Positions 47,085 to 56,629 of a stretch of 64,000 bases of DNA are shown here, piece by piece (the first letter of the stretch is position 1; each line of letters starts with the position of its first letter). The DNA comes from Albimonas donghaensis (GTDB lineage Bacteria > Pseudomonadota > Alphaproteobacteria > Rhodobacterales > Rhodobacteraceae). The stretch is taken from positions 98,203 through 162,202 of the forward strand of contig NZ_FNMZ01000009.1 of the NCBI RefSeq assembly GCF_900106695.1, in the 5' to 3' direction. Under the pieces are notes generated by a model. That model ran no database searches and was not told where the DNA came from. It was given only the letters and a program-made list of their open reading frames with translations. Both the position numbers and the translations under genes were made by a program.

Positions 47085-47203
47085 CTCGGCTCTCCTTGTC
47101 TCGTGTCGGCGAAGCGGAGGCGTCGCGCTTGCGCAGCGCCCCGCCGCCGGGTTGTCAAAGCTAGGTATGGCGCCGGCGCGGGTCAAGACAACGATCCGTT
47201 CAC

Positions 47204-47359
47204 GGCCCCGCGCGCATAGCGGCGTTGCGCGGCCGCCCCGCGCGCATGCCAACATTCCGCGGCCGCCCCGCGCGCATGCCAACATTCCGCGGCCGCCCCG
47301 CGCGCATGCCGACATTCCGCGGCCGCCCCGCGCGCATGGCGACATTCCGCGGCCGCCCC
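47204..47359. repeat. 30-bp tandem repeat array between trxA and addA
   Basis: A 30-bp unit containing CGGCCGCCCCGCGCGCAT recurs about five times: a partial start at 47204-47220, a degenerate unit 47221-47250, near-identical units 47251-47280, 47281-47310 and 47311-47340, and a partial end to 47359. Units 2-4 differ at one or two positions. Each has the palindrome GCGGCCGC. It ends 10 bp before the addA stop. Confidence 0.9.
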
Positions 47360-47369
47360 CCTTGCCCGG

Positions 47370-50300
47370 TCAGCCGGTCTTCAGCGCCGCGACCGCCCGA
47401 CCGAAGGCGGCGTCGAGCGTGGCGGGGTCCAGCACCTCCAGCCGCTGGGCCGAGGTCCAGAACAACGCCGCCTCGATCTCCGCCTCCGGATAGGCGGCGG
47501 CGAGCGCGGCGCGGTAGCCGGCCATCTGGCGCAGATAGGCCTCGGGCGTGGCGGGCGGAACCGGGCCGGTCTTCCAGTCCAGCAGGCGCAGGCGGCCGGG
47601 CGCCACGATCAGCCGGTCGAGCCGCCCGATCATCCGCGCCCCGCCCGGCAGGTCGGCCGAAAGCGTCGCCTCGGCCAGCGCATCGGGGGCGAGGAACGGG
47701 GCGGCGTCGGGATGGTCGAGCGTGCGCAGGGCTTCGGCCACCGCATCCGCCCGGACGCCCGCATCCATGTCGGGATGCGCGGCGGCGACGAGCGCGGCGC
47801 CCCGCCCGGCCCGGTCCCCGCCGGGTTGGTCGGGCAGGTCGGGCAACAGTTCCAGCAACATATGCACCGCGTCGCCGCGGGCGCGGGCGACGTCCCGGGC
47901 CAGCGGGCGGGCCAGGGGCCCCGCGATGGGCTCGCCCTCCTCCACCGCCGCGGGGCCGTCGCCCAGCGGCGCCGCTCCGGGGGCGAAGGGCGGCGCGTGA
48001 TCGCCCTCCGCCCCCATCAGCGCCGAAGCCGCGAGCCGCTTCCGCCGCGCCGCGGAGGGCGCCAGGGGCCCCTCGGCCAGCGGCGCCAGTCTCAAGGCGG
48101 GGGGGACGTCGGGCGCCTCCGCCGGCTGGGACGCGGCGGGGGGAGCCGCGGGCGGCAGGGCGTCGGCGGGCGGGGTCTCGGGCCAACCCGTCTCCAGCAC
48201 CATGACCGGGGGCAGGTCCGCCTCTCCGGCCAGCGCGGCGGGGACGGGGCCGGGGCGGGCGCCCAGCGCCTCCATCGCCGAGGCGACGCGGCCGTGCCAG
48301 CTCGCCTCCGCATCGCCGCGCCCGGTCTCCACCCCGCAGACCAGCAGCCGGGCGCCGGCGCGGGTCAGCGCGACATAGAGCAGGCGCAGGTCCTCCTCCG
48401 CCTCCCGCGCCGCGGCGATCTCCTTGGCCTCGGTCACCGGCGCGGCCTCGTCGGCCCTGGGGGCGGACCAGATCGCCACCTCCGGGTCGCCGGGATCCAC
48501 GGGAGGCAGTTGCAGCACATCGCCCCCCCTGTGCCCCTGCCGCGGCCCGGCGTCGCCGAGGATCACCACCGGCGCCTCCAGCCCCTTGGCGCCGTGCACC
48601 GTCATCACCCGCACGGCATCGCCGGCCCGCCCCATCTCACGCTTCAGGGCGAGGTCGCCGGCGGCCTCCATCCAGGCGAGGAAGCCGGCCAGCGTCGGCG
48701 TCTCCGCCTTCTCATAGGCCAGCGCCTGGGCGAGCAGTTCGTCGACCGCGTCCTCCTCCTCCGGGTTCAGGCGGGCGCGGATGCGGGCGCGGGCGCCGTG
48801 GCGGACCAGGGCGTTCTGCAGGATCTCGTAGGGGCGGGCGAAATCGGCGCCGTCGATGGCCTCGTTCAGCAGCGCATGGGCGACGGGCCAGTCCCCCGCG
48901 CGATCCCTGAGGCGGTTCCACAGCGAAACGCCCTTCGGCCGCCCGGCGGCCAGCTCGAACACCCCCGCCTCGTCCACCCCGCCGAGGGGCGAGCGCAGGA
49001 CCTCGGCCACCGACAGATCGTCGCCGGAATCCAGCGCCGCACGCAGCAGCGACAGCAGGTCCCGCACCGCGAGGCTCGACATCAGCATCAGACGGTCGGC
49101 GCCGGCCACCGGCACCGCCCGGCGCTTGAGCTGATCGACCAGCATCGTGGCCAGCGCGCCCCGCCGGCGCAGCAGCACGATGACGTCGCCGGGCCGCATG
49201 GCGCGCCAGCCGGAGGGGGCGTCGCGGTCCGGAACCGCCCCGCCCTCGCGCAGCATCCGGTCCACCTGCTCGGCCAGCGCCGCCGCCAGCCGCGCGGTGG
49301 GGGCCAGCGGCGGGCGCGCGTCGACGGGGGCGTGCCAGGGCGGCTCCTCGCCCTTTTCGGGCGGGGTCAGCAGGGGCCACAGCTCCACCCGGCCCGGCAT
49401 GGCGGCGTGGAACGCGGAATGCGAGGGGGCGTCGCCATCGGCGCTCAGCCCCTCGGGCGCGTCGGCGAAGACCTGGTCGACCAGCCCGAGGATCACCGGA
49501 GAGGACCGGAACGACCACGCAAGCTGGGTCTCCCGCAGGGCGGGCCCCTCCCCCGCCGCCTCCATCGCCGCGAGCCGGTCGCGGAACAGGTCGCGCATCC
49601 GCCCGAATTCCCGCGGCTCCGCGCCCTGGAAGGAATAGATCGACTGCTTCTCGTCCCCCACGGCGAAGACGGTGCGCCCGGCCTCCCGCGCGCCGGCGCC
49701 GGCGAAGAACTCCTCGGCCAGCGCGCGGACCAGCCGCCACTGGTCGGGGGAGGTGTCCTGCGCCTCGTCGATCAGGATGTGGTCGAGGCCGCCGTCCAGC
49801 TTCCACAGGGCGAAGGCGGCCATCTCGGCCTCGGTCAGCAGGCGGCCGGCGATGCGCACCAGGTCGTCGAAGTCGATGGCCCCGCGCCGCGTCTTCTCCA
49901 CGGCGTAGCGGGCGAGCAGCGCGTCCCCGAACCGGTGCAGGTCGAGCGATTTCGCCAGCCCGTCCTGCGCGATGCGGCCCTGGCGCAGCTCCACCGCCAT
50001 TTCAACGACGCCCTCCACCGCCTCGGCGGCCCAGGGCCAGGCCGCGCGCACCGCCTTGGTGGGCAGGGTCTTGAGGCTGCGCGGCTCGCCCTTCTGGGTC
50101 AGGCCCGCGGCCTCCACCGCGCGGATGGCGGCGGGGATGTCGCCCGCGTCGAGCGCCGAGGCCGCGCCCGCCAGCAGGTCCGCCAGCTTGCGGTCCGTGG
50201 CCCCGCCCGTGGTCAGCGCGGCGGCGAGATCGCGCAGCCCGTCCGGCCCCTCGGCCATCATCCGCCCGCCGGCATGGTCGAGGAAATCCCAGCCCTCGGG

Positions 50301-50966
50301 CACGTCATAGGCCGCGTGCAGGGCGGGGGCGGCGCGGTCGGCGCCGGGGAACCAGCCGCGGCGGTGAAAGACGGATTCGGACAGGCTGGTCAGTCCGGTT
50401 TCGGTCAGCCGGTCGGCGGCGGCGTCGAAGGCGGGGTCGGCCCCGGCCTCGGCGGCGCCGGCCATGTCGTCGCGCAATTCGTCCAGGATGCGGGCGCGGG
50501 TGCGGTCGTCCAGCTCCACGAATCCCGCCGGCGCCCCGGATTCCAGCGGGAACCGGCGCAGCAGCGCGGCGCAGAAGGCGTGGATGGTCTGGATCTTCAG
50601 CCCGCCCGGCGTCTCCAGCGCCTTGGCGAAAAGCTTCCGGGCGCGGGCCAGGTCATCCTCGCCCTCCGGCGGGTCGCCGCCCAGCGCCGCAAGCTCCGCC
50701 GCCAGCGCGGCGTCCTCCATCAGCGACCACTCGCCCAGCATCCGGAACAGCCGCTCCTGCATCTCGGCGGCGGCGGCGCGGGTGTAGGTCAGGCACAGGA
50801 TGCGCTCGGGCGGGCAATCGGCCAGCAGCAGGCGCGCCACCCGCTTGGTCAGCACCGAGGTCTTGCCCGACCCCGCATTGGCCGAGACCCAGGCCGAGGC
50901 GCCGGGGCTCGCCGCCTCGATCTGGGCGCGGGTGGCGGGGTGGAGTTCGGGGCGGGTGTCGGTCAT
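47370..50966 (-). CDS. addA: double-strand break repair helicase AddA
   Basis: A 1198-residue UvrD-type helicase with a C-terminal RecB-like nuclease. Walker A NAGSGKT is at 30-36 after the Q-motif region, followed by LCLTYTRAAAAEM, Walker B-type HILIDEAQDTSPDQW, GDEKQSIYSFQGA, and VMTVHGAKGLEAPVVIL. The nuclease motif LRLLDWKTG is near the C-terminus. With AddB it forms the AddAB complex that resects broken DNA ends for RecA. Its ATG overlaps the addB stop by 4 bp (ATGA), so translation is coupled. Trp/Pro-rich linkers occur near 850-930. Confidence 0.95.
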   Translation of the reverse strand: MTDTRPELHPATRAQIEAASPGASAWVSANAGSGKTSVLTKRVARLLLADCPPERILCLTYTRAAAAEMQERLFRMLGEWSLMEDAALAAELAALGGDPPEGEDDLARARKLFAKALETPGGLKIQTIHAFCAALLRRFPLESGAPAGFVELDDRTRARILDELRDDMAGAAEAGADPAFDAAADRLTETGLTSLSESVFHRRGWFPGADRAAPALHAAYDVPEGWDFLDHAGGRMMAEGPDGLRDLAAALTTGGATDRKLADLLAGAASALDAGDIPAAIRAVEAAGLTQKGEPRSLKTLPTKAVRAAWPWAAEAVEGVVEMAVELRQGRIAQDGLAKSLDLHRFGDALLARYAVEKTRRGAIDFDDLVRIAGRLLTEAEMAAFALWKLDGGLDHILIDEAQDTSPDQWRLVRALAEEFFAGAGAREAGRTVFAVGDEKQSIYSFQGAEPREFGRMRDLFRDRLAAMEAAGEGPALRETQLAWSFRSSPVILGLVDQVFADAPEGLSADGDAPSHSAFHAAMPGRVELWPLLTPPEKGEEPPWHAPVDARPPLAPTARLAAALAEQVDRMLREGGAVPDRDAPSGWRAMRPGDVIVLLRRRGALATMLVDQLKRRAVPVAGADRLMLMSSLAVRDLLSLLRAALDSGDDLSVAEVLRSPLGGVDEAGVFELAAGRPKGVSLWNRLRDRAGDWPVAHALLNEAIDGADFARPYEILQNALVRHGARARIRARLNPEEEDAVDELLAQALAYEKAETPTLAGFLAWMEAAGDLALKREMGRAGDAVRVMTVHGAKGLEAPVVILGDAGPRQGHRGGDVLQLPPVDPGDPEVAIWSAPRADEAAPVTEAKEIAAAREAEEDLRLLYVALTRAGARLLVCGVETGRGDAEASWHGRVASAMEALGARPGPVPAALAGEADLPPVMVLETGWPETPPADALPPAAPPAASQPAEAPDVPPALRLAPLAEGPLAPSAARRKRLAASALMGAEGDHAPPFAPGAAPLGDGPAAVEEGEPIAGPLARPLARDVARARGDAVHMLLELLPDLPDQPGGDRAGRGAALVAAAHPDMDAGVRADAVAEALRTLDHPDAAPFLAPDALAEATLSADLPGGARMIGRLDRLIVAPGRLRLLDWKTGPVPPATPEAYLRQMAGYRAALAAAYPEAEIEAALFWTSAQRLEVLDPATLDAAFGRAVAALKTG

Positions 50967-53900
50967 TCGCCGCCCTCCTCACCGGATTCGGACCATTCGC
51001 CATGGCGGGCGAGCTGGTCGTAGTCCCCCGCGAAGCGCACCGTGGCCATGCGGGCGCGGGACAGGTAGCCGGTCGCCGCGTCGTCATAGCGGGCCACCAG
51101 CGCGCCCAGATCCGCCCAGACATCCGCCACCGGGTGCTTCACGAAATCCACCGCGCTGGCCTTGCCCCCGACGCCGGCGCCCGAAAGGCCGAGATATTCC
51201 GCCGCCGCCACCGGGGCGCCGGGCACGTTCTCGAACCCGCCGGCCTCGGCCACCGCGGCCTCCAGCAGCAACTGCACGCTGAACACGCCGATCTGTTTGG
51301 AGGAGGGGACCGAGCCGGTCTTGTAGTCGTAAAGCGCCAGCCGCCCGTCCAGCAGCCGGTCCACCCGGTCGGCCTTGCCGGAAAGTTCGAAGGCCCCGCC
51401 CGGCGGGCCCTCCAGCACGCGGGCGCCCTTGACCTCCAGCGCCTCGACCCGGCCCTCGGCGCGGCGCGCGGCCTCGCCGGCTGCGATCCAGTCGGCGGCG
51501 CGGGCGAGGCGCTTGGACCAGAGCCTCCGCAGGGCGGGCCAGGGGGCGGCCTCGGGCAGCTCGCGTTCCGCGGCCGCCATAAGAGCGGCGCGCAGGGCGG
51601 CGGGGGTGGACTCGGCGCCGGTCCAGTCGCGGGTGGCTTCGGCGAAGGCCTCCATCACCGCGTGCAGGGCGGTGCCCATGTCGCGGGCGTCGGGGGCGCG
51701 GCCGATCGGGTCCAGCTTGCGCAGCCGCAGGACGTGGCGGGCGTAGATGGCGTAGGGGTCGCGGACCAGCGTCTCGACCTGGGTGAAGGACAGCCCCCGC
51801 GGGCGCAGCGCCACCGGCGGGGTCGGCGCGGGCCGCGGCGCGGGGTCGATCCGCGGGCCGGCGTCCAGCCCGTCCGCCCCCCGCGCCAGCGCCTGGCCGC
51901 GGGCGCGCATCGCCGCCAGCGCGGCCTTGTCGGCGCCCTTCAGCAGGTTCTCCAGCCGCACCAGCCAGCGCGAGGGCGAGGCCGGCCCGCCATCGTCGCG
52001 CAGCGCCCGGCTCAGCACCGTGCGCGGGGCGCAGGCGGCCTGCAGGAAGTCATGCGCGGCCAGCCCGATCCGCCGCTCCGGCGAGGCCAGCCCGAGGGTC
52101 TTGCGCATCTGCCGGTTCAGCCAGGGATCAGGGGTCGGATGGGCCGGCCAGACGCCCTCGTTCAACCCGCCGAGGATCATCAGGCTGGCGCTTTCCGCCC
52201 GCGCCTCCAGCGCGCCGAGGATGCGGATGCGGTCATGCACGCGGGCCGGGTCGGGGCGGGTCTCCTCGGCCTGGATCAGGGCGAGCCACAGCGCCCCGTA
52301 GCCGCCGGGCGGGGGCGAGGCGCCCAGCGCCGGGGCGGCCTCCTCCAGCCCGTCGAGAAAGGCCCGCGCATCGCGCCCCTGCGCCTCGGCCCAGAGCGGG
52401 AGATCGGCGGGGTTCTCCTCTCCCGGTCCGGCCTGTCCCGCGGCCAGCGTCTCCGCCACGCGGCGATGCAGGGCCACGGCGGCCGGGAGATCGGCGGGGG
52501 GCGAGGCGAGCGGGGTCAGCGCGGCGCGGACCCAGGCGAACCAGGCCAGGAAATCCTCGGGCGGGTCCTTGCGGGCGCGCAGGCGGGCGTCGAGCCGATC
52601 CCAGTCCACGTCCTGGGTGCCGCCGCGCAGTCCGTCCCGCTCCAGCTTGCGGAGGAACCGCAGGTGCGGGCCGCGCTGTTCCGGCGCCGTCTCGCGGTTG
52701 TCGGCGGTCAGCGGGTGGCGCAGCAGGGCGGCGAGGGTCTCGGCGGTCATCGGCCGGCCCAGCCGCCCGGCGGTCAGCCCCAGCAGGATGCCCGGCGGGG
52801 TCAGGCCCAGCGGCCGCCCGCCGCTGTCGTCGGGCGCCACGCCCCAGCGCGAAAGCTCCGCCGCCACGCGCCGGGCCAGCACCCGGTCCGGCGTGATCAG
52901 CGCCGGCGTCCCCCCCGCCGCGGCCTCGGAGGCGAGCGCGGCGGCGATGGCGGCGGCCTCGTCGCGCGGGGTCTCGGCCTCCAGCAGGGTCAGGCCGGCG
53001 ACGGCCTCCGCGGCCTCGGCGGCCTGTTCGGGCAGCTCGCGGCGCCAGGCGTCGGTCACCGGGGCCGGGCGCAGGGCGCGGGTCAGCAGGCGCAGGCGCG
53101 CGGGCGCGGGGGGCGCCGGACAGGTCTCGTCCCAGGGCGCGGGATCGTCGGGGCGAAGGCCCAGATCGCTCAGCAGCCGCGCCATGTGGTGATGGGGATG
53201 CTCGGGCCGCGGCTCCTCCGCCGTCAGGCTATCCCACACGTCGCCGGCCATCGCCGGATCCCAGCCCGGCAGCACCAGCGCGCCCGAGGGCAGCCGCGCC
53301 GCCGCCCGCATCAGTTCGGCCGTCGCGGGGGTCGAGCCGGTGGAGCCCGCCACGATCACCGGATCGGTCGGGGGCGAGGCCTCCCACCGCGCGATCAGGG
53401 CGGCGACGGCGAGCCTTCGGCGGGCCTCGCGGTCCGGGGCGCCGTGCTCCTCCTCCGCCAGGTATTCGGGCCAGGCGTCGGCGAGGATCGACAGGAATTC
53501 CGCCGTCAGGGTCCAGTGCGCGGCGTGCTCGTTCAATTCGAGGTCGCGCAGCGCCTCCGCGCCCTTGCCGGCCGCCTGAAGCTCATCGAGCAGCGCGCGC
53601 AGGGACAGCGCCAGCGCGGGGGCGGAGGCCGGGTCGGCCAGCCCCGGATTGCCGACCAGGAAGGCCTCGGTCAGCCGCATCAGCGCCAGCGTCCGGCGCA
53701 GTCGGCCCCGCCCCTGCGGGATGGCGGCGGCGAGCGCCTCCTCCGCCAGTTCGCCGACCAGCGCGATGCGGGGGAGGAAGGCGGCGGGGCGGCCGTGTTC
53801 CAGCGCCTCCGACACCGCCCGCCCGGTGCGGCGCGCGTTGAGATAGAGCCGCACGCGGGCCATGGCGGCGGGATCGTCGGCGGGCAGCCGGGCGCGCAGC

Positions 53901-53968
53901 CCGCGGGCCAGCGCCTCGGAGAAATCCACGCCCGGCGGGGTGAAATAGACTTTCGGCCTGGCGCTCAT
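50963..53968 (-). CDS. addB: double-strand break repair protein AddB
   Basis: A 1001-residue partner of AddA in the alphaproteobacterial AddAB type. The helicase-like core has no active Walker A; IVAGSTGSTPATAELMRAAA is the degenerate equivalent. The C-terminal RecB-family nuclease domain begins at LSFTQVETLVRDPYAIYARHVL in two parts and has DMGTALHAVME and the catalytic LALYDYKTG. Start ATG overlaps the stop of the nucleotidyltransferase gene by 4 bp, and its own stop overlaps addA the same way. The frame further upstream is open but belongs to the neighbour. Confidence 0.94.
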   Translation of the reverse strand: MSARPKVYFTPPGVDFSEALARGLRARLPADDPAAMARVRLYLNARRTGRAVSEALEHGRPAAFLPRIALVGELAEEALAAAIPQGRGRLRRTLALMRLTEAFLVGNPGLADPASAPALALSLRALLDELQAAGKGAEALRDLELNEHAAHWTLTAEFLSILADAWPEYLAEEEHGAPDREARRRLAVAALIARWEASPPTDPVIVAGSTGSTPATAELMRAAARLPSGALVLPGWDPAMAGDVWDSLTAEEPRPEHPHHHMARLLSDLGLRPDDPAPWDETCPAPPAPARLRLLTRALRPAPVTDAWRRELPEQAAEAAEAVAGLTLLEAETPRDEAAAIAAALASEAAAGGTPALITPDRVLARRVAAELSRWGVAPDDSGGRPLGLTPPGILLGLTAGRLGRPMTAETLAALLRHPLTADNRETAPEQRGPHLRFLRKLERDGLRGGTQDVDWDRLDARLRARKDPPEDFLAWFAWVRAALTPLASPPADLPAAVALHRRVAETLAAGQAGPGEENPADLPLWAEAQGRDARAFLDGLEEAAPALGASPPPGGYGALWLALIQAEETRPDPARVHDRIRILGALEARAESASLMILGGLNEGVWPAHPTPDPWLNRQMRKTLGLASPERRIGLAAHDFLQAACAPRTVLSRALRDDGGPASPSRWLVRLENLLKGADKAALAAMRARGQALARGADGLDAGPRIDPAPRPAPTPPVALRPRGLSFTQVETLVRDPYAIYARHVLRLRKLDPIGRAPDARDMGTALHAVMEAFAEATRDWTGAESTPAALRAALMAAAERELPEAAPWPALRRLWSKRLARAADWIAAGEAARRAEGRVEALEVKGARVLEGPPGGAFELSGKADRVDRLLDGRLALYDYKTGSVPSSKQIGVFSVQLLLEAAVAEAGGFENVPGAPVAAAEYLGLSGAGVGGKASAVDFVKHPVADVWADLGALVARYDDAATGYLSRARMATVRFAGDYDQLARHGEWSESGEEGGE

Positions 53969-54738
53969 GCGCTCGCCCCCGGGGCGGCTTCGGAAAGCAC
54001 CGCGGCGGCTTCCTCCAGCCCGGCGGGGGTTCCCACATCGACCCAGGGTCCGTGATGGAGCGCCCCGAACACGCGCCCCTTCGCCAGCATCCGGTCCCAG
54101 ATCAGGTTGGTGGAGAACGCGCCCTCCGGCCCGTCCGCGAAGGCGCCCGCGCGAATGATCTGCACTCCGGTATAGACCAGCGGAGCGGTCGGCCGGTCGC
54201 CCCGGCGGGTCAGCCGACCGTCCGCCTCCGCGAAGAAGTCCCCGGCCCGCGTATAGGCCCGCGCATCCTCGCGCGCGACCAGCAGCAGCAGCGCGTCCAT
54301 CCGGGCGGGGTCCCAGGCGGCGGAAAGCGCCGGCAGCGGCGCCGGTCCGCCGAACACCGCATCCGAATTCAGCGTCCACACCGGCCCATGCCCCAGCAGC
54401 GGCAGCGCCCGGCGCACGCCGCCGCCGGTTTCCAGCAACGCGTCCGTCTCATCCGAGAACAGGATCTCCGGCGCCGCCCGGCCCGCGAGATGCGCGCGGA
54501 TCTGGTCGGGGAAGTAGTGCAGGTTGACCACGGCGCGCGCCGCCCCGCCCTCCGCCGCGCGGTCGAGCGCATGGTCGATCAGCGCCCGCCCCCCGGCCCG
54601 CAGCAGCGGTTTCGGCGTCGTCGCGGTCAGCGCGCCCATGCGCGTGCCCAGCCCGGCGGCCAGCACCATCGCCGTATCGGGCGCCGTGTCGGGCGCCGTG
54701 GCGGGGGTCGTGTCGGGGGCCGTGTCGGGCGCGCTCAT
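53965..54738 (-). CDS. murU: nucleotidyltransferase, MurU-like (MurNAc-1-P uridylyltransferase)
   Basis: A 257-residue sugar nucleotidyltransferase. The signature LAAGLGTRMGALT followed by PKPLL and the Asp in LNSDAVF are typical; family members beside amgK convert MurNAc-1-phosphate and UTP to UDP-MurNAc in cell wall recycling. The first 23 residues are APDT-type repeats coded by a 12-bp tandem array, and conservation starts at Met24, which is an alternative start; the ATGA overlap with the amgK stop favours the longer form. Operon position between amgK and addB. Confidence 0.88.
   Translation of the reverse strand: MSAPDTAPDTTPATAPDTAPDTAMVLAAGLGTRMGALTATTPKPLLRAGGRALIDHALDRAAEGGAARAVVNLHYFPDQIRAHLAGRAAPEILFSDETDALLETGGGVRRALPLLGHGPVWTLNSDAVFGGPAPLPALSAAWDPARMDALLLLVAREDARAYTRAGDFFAEADGRLTRRGDRPTAPLVYTGVQIIRAGAFADGPEGAFSTNLIWDRMLAKGRVFGALHHGPWVDVGTPAGLEEAAAVLSEAAPGASA
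54671..54730. repeat. five 12-bp tandem repeats in the murU N-terminus
   Basis: Units of GCCGTGTCGGGC start at 54671, 54683, 54695, 54707 and 54719 and differ at one to three positions. On the minus strand they code for repeated Ala-Pro-Asp-Thr right after the start codon. Confidence 0.85.
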
Positions 54739-55805
54739 GCCGTCCTCCCGGCCCGCAGGCGATCCAGCACGGCGGGCTCGGGCGCCGGGACATGCCGTGC
54801 GACGAACGCCGCCAGCGGGGCCAGCGCCGGATGCGCGAGGTCCCGTTGCAGGTGCCCCCAGACCCGCGGGATCAGGTCGAGGTAACGCGTTTTGCCGTCC
54901 CGCAGCCGCAGCCGCGCGAAGATGCCCACGATCTTCAGATTGCGTTGCGCGGCGAGCATGGCGGCCTCGGCCTCGAATGTTTCGCGGGCGCCCGCGGGGA
55001 CCCCGGCCGCGTCCAGATAGCGGGCCGTCGTCGCCGCCCTCAGCCCGGGCGAGGTGTCGCGCCGCGCATCCTCGGTCAGCGAGATCAGGTCATAGGCCGG
55101 GTGCCCCGCCAGCGCGTCCTGGTAGTCGATCAACCCGACCCGCGCGGTTCCCTCCCGGCCCGGCAGCCACAGCATGTTCTCCGCATGGTAGTCGCGCAGC
55201 GCCAGCGCCGTGCGCGCGCCCGCGACCGGCGCGAAGGCGGCGTCCACCCGCCCCGCATAGTCCTCGGCCAGCGCCTCCGTCCGCAGGCCGAGCCCGTCGA
55301 GATACCAGTCCGCCGCCAGCATCGCCTCGCGCCGCAGGGTGGCGGCGTCATAGGGGGGGATCACGTGGCGGGCGGCCCCCGCGGGGGTCTCGGAAGGGGC
55401 GGGGGCGGCGTGCAGCTCGGCCAGCAGCTCGGCCGCGGCGAGGTAGAGCGGCGTCTCCGCCTCCGCATCCGCCGCGCAGACGCGGGCGTAGAGGTCGTCG
55501 CCCAGGTCCTCGATCAGCGCGAAGCCGGCCGGCGCGTCGGCGGCGATCACCGCGGGGGCGGAGAAGCCGCGGGCGCGCAGAACCTCGGTGATCCCGAGAT
55601 AGGGGACCATGTCCTCGCCCTTCTCGGGCGGCGCGTCCATCAGCACCGCCCCCGCGCCCCCCGGCCCGCCCGAGAGCCGGTCGTAGCGGCGGTTCGAGGC
55701 GTCGCCGGCCAGCGGCCGGATCTCCGCCCCCGCCCAGCCGGCCTCGGCGAGAAAGCGGGCCTGAAGGGCGGCGCGGGCCTCCGGATCGAAGCGGGGTTCG
55801 GTCAT
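54735..55805 (-). CDS. amgK: aminoglycoside phosphotransferase-fold sugar kinase, AmgK-like
   Basis: A 356-residue APH-fold kinase. The N-lobe has PLAGDASNRRYDRL and the catalytic loop is LRDYHAENMLW with the Asp and Asn of the fold, then GLIDYQDALAGHPAYDL with the metal-binding Asp. AmgK phosphorylates MurNAc or GlcNAc at the anomeric position, feeding MurU, which is the next gene. Start and stop overlap both neighbours by 4 bp. The assignment rests on fold plus its place between tsaE and murU. Confidence 0.9.
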   Translation of the reverse strand: MTEPRFDPEARAALQARFLAEAGWAGAEIRPLAGDASNRRYDRLSGGPGGAGAVLMDAPPEKGEDMVPYLGITEVLRARGFSAPAVIAADAPAGFALIEDLGDDLYARVCAADAEAETPLYLAAAELLAELHAAPAPSETPAGAARHVIPPYDAATLRREAMLAADWYLDGLGLRTEALAEDYAGRVDAAFAPVAGARTALALRDYHAENMLWLPGREGTARVGLIDYQDALAGHPAYDLISLTEDARRDTSPGLRAATTARYLDAAGVPAGARETFEAEAAMLAAQRNLKIVGIFARLRLRDGKTRYLDLIPRVWGHLQRDLAHPALAPLAAFVARHVPAPEPAVLDRLRAGRTA

Positions 55806-56293
55806 CGCGTCAACGCGGCCAGCGCCGCCTCCCATCCTGCGCCGCGGGCGTGGACCTCCATCAGCCGTCCCTCGCCCCCGGGCTCGAAATCCAGCGCCAG
55901 ATCCAGCCGGCGCGGCGGCATCGCATCGCCCAGCCGGTCGGGCCATTCGACGAAGCAGACGGCGTCCTCGAAGGCGTCCTCCAGCCCCAGCTCGATCACC
56001 GCGTCGGGGCCCGGGAGCCGGTGCAGATCCGCATGCCAGACCTCGCCCCGCGCCGTCTCGTAGACCTGCACGAGGGTGAAGCTGGGCGAGGGGATGTCCT
56101 CCTCGCGCCCGTCCTCGGCCAGCAGGGCGGTGATCGCCGCGCGGGCGAGCGCCGATTTCCCGGCCCCGAGATCGCCGCGCAGCATCACCGCGTCGCCGGC
56201 GTTCAGCGTGGCGGCGAGCGCGCGCCCTGCGGCGTCGGTGGCCTCCGCGTCGGGCAGGATGCGGCGCAGGTCGGGGGCGTCGGGGTCGGACAT
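55802..56293 (-). CDS. tsaE: tRNA threonylcarbamoyladenosine biosynthesis protein TsaE
   Basis: A 163-residue P-loop ATPase needed, with TsaB and TsaD, for the t6A modification at position 37 of ANN-decoding tRNAs. Walker A GDLGAGKS is at 40-47, SPSFTLVQVYE is the switch region, and HADLHRLPG and FVEWPDRLGDAMP complete the family pattern. The start is uncertain: ATG at 56293 (used) or 56314. First of four coupled genes down to addA. The DivL-like gene on the same strand ends 336 bp upstream. Confidence 0.93.
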   Translation of the reverse strand: MSDPDAPDLRRILPDAEATDAAGRALAATLNAGDAVMLRGDLGAGKSALARAAITALLAEDGREEDIPSPSFTLVQVYETARGEVWHADLHRLPGPDAVIELGLEDAFEDAVCFVEWPDRLGDAMPPRRLDLALDFEPGGEGRLMEVHARGAGWEAALAALTR

Positions 56294-56629
56294 CTGGCGG
56301 GGGGCTCGGAGCATTCGGGCGGCGCGACGATCGGCCGGGGGCGACGGGCCGCGATCATGGACCGCCGCGCGGGCAGGGGCAATGCCGGGAGCGGGGCCGC
56401 GGGCGGGGCCGTCGGACCAGAGGCCGCGCCCCGCCCGCCCGAGACCGTGAAGACGGCGCCCCCGTCGCCGGCGCGCCGGGGCGGAACCGGGCCGGCGGCG
56501 GGCGGTCGGCCGGCGCGCTTCGGACCCGTGACGCTGGGCGCCCCGCCGGGATGAAGGCGCCGCCCGGGAAGACGGGGCGCAGCAAGACGGGGCGCGGAAA
56601 GACGGGGGGGGGGCGGCGCCGCGCAGGGA
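56294..56629. other. intergenic region, GC-rich, with short G-rich repeats
   Basis: A 336-bp gap between the DivL-like stop and tsaE. Near its right end a 13-15-bp unit (AAGACGGGGCGC type) recurs three times (about 56569-56612) and runs into ten G residues. No gene is supported. Confidence 0.5.

Noticed and set aside
47204..47359. CRISPR array
   Set aside because: The 30-bp units are directly contiguous with no unique spacers; this is a simple tandem repeat.
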